From: Pycnococcus provasolii
Taxonomy: Eukaryota > Chlorophyta > Pseudoscourfieldiophyceae > Pseudoscourfieldiales
NCBI GenBank assembly: GCA_049487715.1
Contig: CP150549.1
Location: forward strand, 992,001-1,056,000
Direction of reading: 5' to 3'
Length of the DNA stretch: 64,000 nucleotides
Within the stretch, counting starts at the first letter, position 1. Every line of letters starts with the position of its first letter. The notes beneath the pieces are model-generated. The model was not told where the DNA came from. It worked only from the letters and a program-made list of their open reading frames with translations, and made no database searches. Position numbers and translations under genes: made by a program. Of this stretch, positions 61,901 through 64,000 are shown one piece after another.

Positions 61901-63026
61901 TCAGAGTCACGCACAGCTTGCCTCCCGCCTCGGTCATGCCGTAGTCGCTAAAGAATGTGCACCATGGCAAAATACGCGCGAACGATTTGACGACGGTAGC
62001 TTCGAGTGCCTGTCCGCCGGTGCTGAGCAAGCGCAGATGACGCAGATGATTCTCCTCGCTCATCGATATCGCGTCGAGCATGAGTCGTAGGCTCGTGGGT
62101 GCCAAGGCTGTGCACGTAGCCTTCTTGCATCGAAGCTGGCGCAGAAGCTCGCGTGGATCTGCCGCGGCGCGCTGCGAGCACATCGCCTGCGCAGCACCAC
62201 ACAGTGGCATAGCAAACACTGCGAACAAATCCATGGCGTGAAAGATTGGTGCGACATGCAGCCACACGTCGTTGGCGTGGAATTTAAACTCCAAGCACGC
62301 GGTGGCGGCATGCTGCATGACAGCCTTCTGGGTATGCACTACACCCTTTGGCTTGCCTGATGTACCGCTCGTGTAGAGCATTTCAAAAGGCTGCTGATGG
62401 CTGATATGTCGAGATGTGACGGTGGTGGAGGTGGTGGTGGTGGTGGTGGTAATGGTTGCTGCAGCAGAAGGATCCTCTTGGAGGAGTTGACGTATGTGGT
62501 TGGTGGCGGTGTCGTCGTCGTCGCCGCCCACCCATACGATGACCGTGCGCAAATCTGTCACCGCCTCTTCCGCGACGCTGGCATATGCAGTATCCGCGAC
62601 GAGCACGCTGACGTCGGCGTCGTCAAGCTGATGGCGCACTTCCGCCGCCGTGAGTCGCGTGTTGATGTTGACGATGACCGCGCCAGCAATCGCTGCGGCG
62701 TAGTGCACGACGACGTGCTCGGCTGAGTTGGGCAACATCGCCGCGATGACGACGCGCTGCTGTGGCTGCTCATCATGCGTCGTCGTCGTCGTCGTCGTCG
62801 CAAGCACGTGCGCCGCCAGTCGAGCTGCATACATGCGCAGCGCGCGGAATGTCACATTGTTGTCGGTGTCGGTGTTGTCGTCGTCGACGACGACAGCACG
62901 TATTGCGGTGTCCTCTGGGCACGAGGAAGCGATTCGGCGAAGGGATTTCGCCGGCGTCCACGACGACATCGTCATGGCGTCGTCGTGAGGCGGCGCCATG
63001 GACGCCATGGGCTGATCTTCCTCCAT
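54495..63026 (-). CDS. PKS part A: acyl ligase-ACP, module 1 and KS of module 2
   Basis: The 2,843-codon frame starts at the ATG at 63026. Residue numbers count from the GTG codon just before it. Residues 1-590: acyl-adenylating enzyme with YTSGTSGKPKGVV, DYGMTEAGG, GWFRTGDIA, DRKKDLIITGGENV and the C-terminal Lys motif TASMKIKKNELR. It probably activates a fatty or other carboxylic acid starter. 612-690: ACP with an unusual Ser context, AGLTSHAAVDL. 735-1135: KS (DTACSGS; HGTGTPLGDP; GHTEAAAG). 1155-1455: DH with H-x3-G-x4-P and LDAGLH. 1640-1970: ER with GGDCAGAV and VHGVSGGVGLA. 1985-2210: KR. 2262-2338: ACP (FMDAGLDSL). 2360-2760: KS of module 2 (DTACSSA). The true coding frame leaves this ORF near residue 2795; the last ~45 codons are out-of-frame run-on. 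Confidence 0.93.
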   Translation of the reverse strand: MEEDQPMASMAPPHDDAMTMSSWTPAKSLRRIASSCPEDTAIRAVVVDDDNTDTDNNVTFRALRMYAARLAAHVLATTTTTTTHDEQPQQRVVIAAMLPNSAEHVVVHYAAAIAGAVIVNINTRLTAAEVRHQLDDADVSVLVADTAYASVAEEAVTDLRTVIVWVGGDDDDTATNHIRQLLQEDPSAAATITTTTTTTSTTVTSRHISHQQPFEMLYTSGTSGKPKGVVHTQKAVMQHAATACLEFKFHANDVWLHVAPIFHAMDLFAVFAMPLCGAAQAMCSQRAAADPRELLRQLRCKKATCTALAPTSLRLMLDAISMSEENHLRHLRLLSTGGQALEATVVKSFARILPWCTFFSDYGMTEAGGKLCVTLIDELQLSADARMKLLCTSGRPFACVDVRLLSLHNDDADDDVVAIPDDNGTECCGEIVVRGLSMFRGYFRGWNEVADIGDFTNGWFRTGDIAQPAGQGFVRIVDRKKDLIITGGENVYTAEVELVLASHPAVSRAAVYGVPHVVLGEAVKALVVLRQDDDGTSSSAEEENLRAFVASRLADYKVPRIIEVISFEEGASLPQTASMKIKKNELRARDSSTAKNKGPTPMGESPTSVSANSLDDVRRIVQTIVSNLLPQSLVDDTAPLMQAGLTSHAAVDLHTAVVRAFPSIVADRIPALLVFQHPTVEAITRYIYRQQNDVQVLNEETNNYRAVVSDASSTAVHIASMAGRSAQLAPSSLFPSAVGETTAESIVGRDAARRAPYDRFGERTGYFAHVLAVPPFVTDAGRFTLTSTEAACIDPCHLLALEDSDAVLATKPDMTTMARQSAAVVVATMWDEMRTYLAIDCGTAINAAAMTGYGGAFLCGRLSYVFNFGGTCAGVDTACSGSLVATRVARLEIVDGQARHALVPSANASLRFETTAHITLLGALSAVGRCQTLDASADGFGRGEASVAMLLVASDADENGPELGASMLLLSAEVNQDGRSTALTAPSGPSQARLVRTSLALAASSASAIAPAVHNLHGTGTPLGDPIEVAAFVDAMSSTTASSLIPPTLTATKSIVGHTEAAAGLSSLAMLERAARAQFAVPLVLCRSLNAHVAAILATKSVGVSRGGEGSAIASLDENASCYCCSAFGMSGVNAHATLRPHAPASCSWRRGVIGTHRRLTHGSWVSVRPPFRALVGSFEPSADVMALKLDARFKEHRISGQSILPGAASLEALLATSQVLCNIRREGDHEASRRAVVSVTFVRACNLSSSAAAVVVVVEWRAETGATAVRPSTGTPFVTSHVQRIALQHTQATNSCVSTQTICVQRASTTRPIASAPFYREWLPPAGLQYGPSFAVATSLRTCGTRISAQVVGDDESACAYTGLAPGVLDAGLHASLARDVRQHSDKGTTGGIAQHQLKVPSALRAIVAMRRSMGQALHTLHVQVHDDGSSDHDFRDNADSTIPVMIVGGLVTKSVATKHSATVADADAKVTCAYEVAWRTAITSVPPSMRDVNRQDESALSLTMGKRCGHVFNVQAHRLLLALLDVVQTRDHGYMRMLTHGALLTSIFEVTRKRNRSSSSAAGAWAALRTASLELSLTTTAVACDGDDLSSAKCSVHSAPGLMSTRGGFGVAVRSGSVSTAQLVNGPTERSVASVSDWQDAFHLIARPRGSIASLRAVPVTCALPSNPRHAIHLSVFAVGLNFRDLLNVLDLYPGDPGAPGGDCAGAVAVSSSLPLGTALFGQAFGSLGTRVVDADARLLAPMPASLCVGEAASIPTVTLTADACLALMTRRTTVPSAMIVHGVSGGVGLASARLARHLHLAIHGSAGTSTKRSAARRWASSFASPCDSVAVASSRSTCFAETFATLQTPTVLALNSLTSTGFVAATMANLAPTGTFAEISKRNIWRADAIASERWDMRANIVALDLMHASAIEQRIARVAAHVHASEAAGSLPLSTFALVGGTRSALRTMAKASHIGKLIAIKNAGAGGRAFALPAFAANSAAILGGLGVLGGVCALWLIEHACVHNLVLSGRSGRASPRRSLAWLEHAAPVVTLSRTNAACSADARMFLGTSPPPSPLAAVLQAGGVLADASLANQRVLGVRAVLPPKENATLEVLATTQFSPMCAFVGFSSIAGLLGNKGQLAYAFANEAMARTLDGCRLVTGMTSSAIQYGAWGGESGGMAASVLSRIESAGFGFMQERQALAVLALTLDPTFRLHLIGSAFDFPKLVASGAVCVHNAPFFQDVCDTTTSKDIAVKIDLPTEERAARRHHLHMTLDATIAYISRTAASVLGRELDVNEPFMDAGLDSLTSVELRQVLNAGGDGTDAAVALSLPATAIFDYPSIASLAAYVASTLTTDMDVDGELVVHKPEDRDAMVAEPLVLAHMTANMALATEEMCEDAIAVCPLLRHDVDGGSRTTKGGGMRFGTFLANAGHFDAPAFRLTTSESRAMDPQQRMLCVRAGEALSTSVEKDAFPTTCVAIGIAAAEYLPMTLASGVRITPHTAVGGFLSVASGRLSYLFHLGGAAVCCDTACSSALTAMSLGEHAARSAAHGAAPSLLSGAANLLLMDRTTRLFEVGGFLAPDGRCKALDAGADGYVRSEACTMVAAVGGGDGGVIVAGSGVNQDGRSSALTAPNGPAQQRVLAASLRSVLDRVMRVDLHGTGTPLGDPIEVGAVAAAVLMASRAESVSLAARKSAWGHAEPASGGVGLAALALRLDDTANEAIIHLRSVNAFVAASLPESGVTTASSYAYLARQHLGRYEQGTCAAGGVSAFAFQGTNANVALARTHKNCVVASSVRRVYHPRFFWISNHGNACASRVAAFRCSVATTKSLAVRSTLRFGVFGGSTRCSIICVST
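56010..60827 (-). other. PKS module 1: KS-DH-ER-KR-ACP (fully reducing)
   Basis: All catalytic motifs are visible: KS Cys/His/His, DH His and Asp motifs, ER NADPH-binding VSGGVGLA, KR GGLGVLGG with the Tyr in QLAYAFANEAM, and ACP GLDSL. Predicted to add one saturated two-carbon unit. Confidence 0.85.
60930..63026 (-). other. PKS loading module: acyl-adenylating ligase + ACP
   Basis: The ANL-superfamily domain keeps both the N-terminal core and the mobile C-terminal domain with its catalytic Lys region. The next ACP has the variant GLTSH in place of GxDSL; the phosphopantetheinyl Ser is retained. This implies a free acid starter loaded at ATP cost, as in other algal PKSs and in fatty-acyl-AMP-ligase-primed lipopeptide systems. 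Confidence 0.85.
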
Positions 63027-63317
63027 CACAAGAACCCGAGGAAAGATTTGGGCTTTTTCGGCTGACTGGCTGAGGGGGCGACAACCGCTTGGTTTGGATT
63101 ATGTAGTAGACGGTTAAGTTGAAACGGATTTGTAGTTGTCCGAGGAATTCACAAGGGTTAGGGTTAGGGACTGGGTTAGGGTTAGGGCCCACCCGACGCC
63201 CGAAGAACTACAGTGCATGTTTTAGTCGGTTTTCAGTAGGTCGACCGGGCGGGTCGGGGTTTTACAATGGTGCAGGCTCCAGGCCCTCGACTTTACTTTA
63301 CTTCATGACGAGCTCTT
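63027..63317. other. PKS promoter/leader region
   Basis: Holds the 5' flank of the giant PKS and the 3' flank of the next minus-strand gene. Its notable feature is the TTAGGG tract at 63154-63187. Confidence 0.5.
63154..63187 (+). repeat. Telomere-like TTAGGG tract upstream of the giant PKS
   Basis: GGGTTAGGGTTAGGGACTGGGTTAGGGTTAGGG-type tract centred about 145 bases upstream of the PKS ATG at 63026. Confidence 0.75.
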
Positions 63318-64000
63318 TCACGCGCAAAATTCAGCCAGCTTGCGCACCTTCTTCCGCCCGTCCGTACGCACGCCAGGCATGCCGCAGTACTTCGCGAAGT
63401 CGCCGACGCGCTCAGCCAACCACGACGAGTACACCTTGTCCTCCGGCTGCTGCAGCAACGTCAAATACGCGTTGAAAAACGAGCTCGCGGGAAATGGCGG
63501 CATCGTCGTTTCCCGAACCTTGGCCACGGCGGCAGCGGCTTGAGCAATCACAAGCTCCTGGCGCCTAGCAAGCTTTGCGGTAGCAGCAGCAGTGAATCCT
63601 CCTCCTCCTCCTCCTCCTCCTCCTCCCGCCGCTTTCCTCTTCTTGTTCCTGCTCCTGTTCCTGTTTACCACCAGCAAATCTTCCGTATCCTTCCAATGCA
63701 GAAACTCTTCGTCATCAGGAAGAAGCAGCGGCGTTCCTCCCATATCCATCGGATCACGCATGCGCATGCCACCACCACCGCACAAGCTCACCTGATAGTC
63801 GCTACCCACGCGGGACTCCTTTAATGGAAAGAGAGGACGCTTCGAAGCCTTAGCCTTCTGCTTGCGCCCTCTTCCTCCTCCTCCTCCGCCCCTTGAATGC
63901 AACTTAGGGCTACTTTCGCCAACAGGTTTGCCCGCGTCGCGGCGCGCGCGGCGCATGAGCCGCACATCGAGTCCAGCTGCCGTATCGTCGTCTTCATCGT
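63318..64000 (-). CDS. Partial gene: basic, Gly-rich protein with a possible ELM2-like motif (5' end outside the window)
   Basis: The frame is open to the right edge, so the gene continues beyond 64000; the stop is at 63318. It is very basic, with Lys/Arg clusters and two polyglycine runs. The segment FPLKESRVGSDYQVSLCGG resembles the start of an ELM2 motif (RVG-x2-YQ) of chromatin-associated proteins. It is followed by MDMGGTPLLLPDDEEFLHWK, and the C terminus reads LAERVGDFAKYCGMPGVRTD. ELM2-type assignment is tentative. A nuclear, chromatin-related role would fit the composition, but a family search with the full gene is needed to name it. Confidence 0.6.
   Translation of the reverse strand, partial: DEDDDTAAGLDVRLMRRARRDAGKPVGESSPKLHSRGGGGGGRGRKQKAKASKRPLFPLKESRVGSDYQVSLCGGGGMRMRDPMDMGGTPLLLPDDEEFLHWKDTEDLLVVNRNRSRNKKRKAAGGGGGGGGGGFTAAATAKLARRQELVIAQAAAAVAKVRETTMPPFPASSFFNAYLTLLQQPEDKVYSSWLAERVGDFAKYCGMPGVRTDGRKKVRKLAEFCA

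Larger units (their letters stand above)
21489..63026 (-). other. Giant multimodular trans-AT-like type I polyketide synthase locus (whole gene, two frame breaks)
   Basis: Three long minus-strand frames join end to end with domain order continuous across both junctions. A KS at the end of the first frame is followed by its DH in the second, and a KR at the end of the second is followed by its ACP at the start of the third. There is no promoter-sized gap, and the only starts at the junctions sit inside the preceding coding region, so I read them as one gene of about 13,850 codons. It has one loading module, eight KS-led modules and a terminal thioesterase. No acyltransferase (no GHSxG-type AT core) is seen in any module. 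ATG at 63026, TAA at 21489. No introns are evident. Confidence 0.85.

Noticed and set aside
21489-63026. Three separate overlapping PKS genes
   Set aside because: The junctions fall inside single modules (KS/DH and KR/ACP), there is no intergenic space or promoter, and the apparent starts lie inside the preceding coding sequence.
1-64000. tRNA, rRNA or CRISPR features
   Set aside because: I saw no tRNA-like cloverleaf, rRNA core segment or regularly spaced repeat array; a tRNAscan/Infernal search would be decisive.

Overview
The window is nuclear DNA from a photosynthetic unicellular eukaryote, most likely a green alga. The clues are a plastid-type DUF2358 protein, a plant/algal-type sterol C24-methyltransferase, a proteasome Rpn11 subunit, very few introns (one is clearly visible), a selenoprotein with a eukaryotic SECIS element, and a giant multimodular polyketide synthase (PKS) of the kind known from algae. 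I cannot fix the genus. TTAGGG/CCCTAA tracts are scattered inside the window near gene starts, so they do not mark a chromosome end.

Left part (1-21,400): compact housekeeping genes on both strands. In order: a DnaJ-domain protein (+), Rpn11 (+), a DNL zinc-finger Hsp70-escort protein (-), an NFACT-R protein lacking its N-terminal half (-), DNA polymerase eta with a C-terminal RanBP2 finger (+), a C-terminally anchored membrane protein (-), a Ty1/copia retrotransposon relic (-), an HSDL2-like short-chain dehydrogenase (+), a small organelle-targeted membrane protein (+), a DUF2358 plastid protein (-), a thioredoxin-like/hemerythrin selenoprotein (-), a small Ser-rich membrane protein (+), and sterol C24-methyltransferase with one intron (-).

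Right part (21,489-63,026, minus strand): about 41.5 kb that reads as one giant type I PKS of roughly 13,850 residues, broken by two frame changes (about 54,600-54,660 and 39,287-39,310) into stretches of about 2,840, 5,150 and 5,930 codons. The assembly line runs: acyl-adenylating ligase-ACP; KS-DH-ER-KR-ACP; KS-DH-KR-ACP; KS-(dead DH)-ECH1-(degenerate crotonases)-ECH2-HMG-CoA-synthase-ACP; KS-DH-ER-KR-ACP-ACP; KS-DH-ER-KR-ACP; KS-(dead DH)-KR-ACP; KS-DH-ER-KR-ACP; KS-(dead DH)-ACP-TE. I see no acyltransferase domain, so extender units must be supplied in trans. The third module has no reductive domains and instead carries a complete beta-branching cassette in cis. In bacterial trans-AT systems that cassette is usually made of free-standing proteins.

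The right edge holds a partial gene (-) running off the window. The two strongest discoveries are the in-cis beta-branching module in a eukaryotic PKS and the UGA-decoded UxxC thioredoxin-hemerythrin selenoprotein with a clear SECIS.
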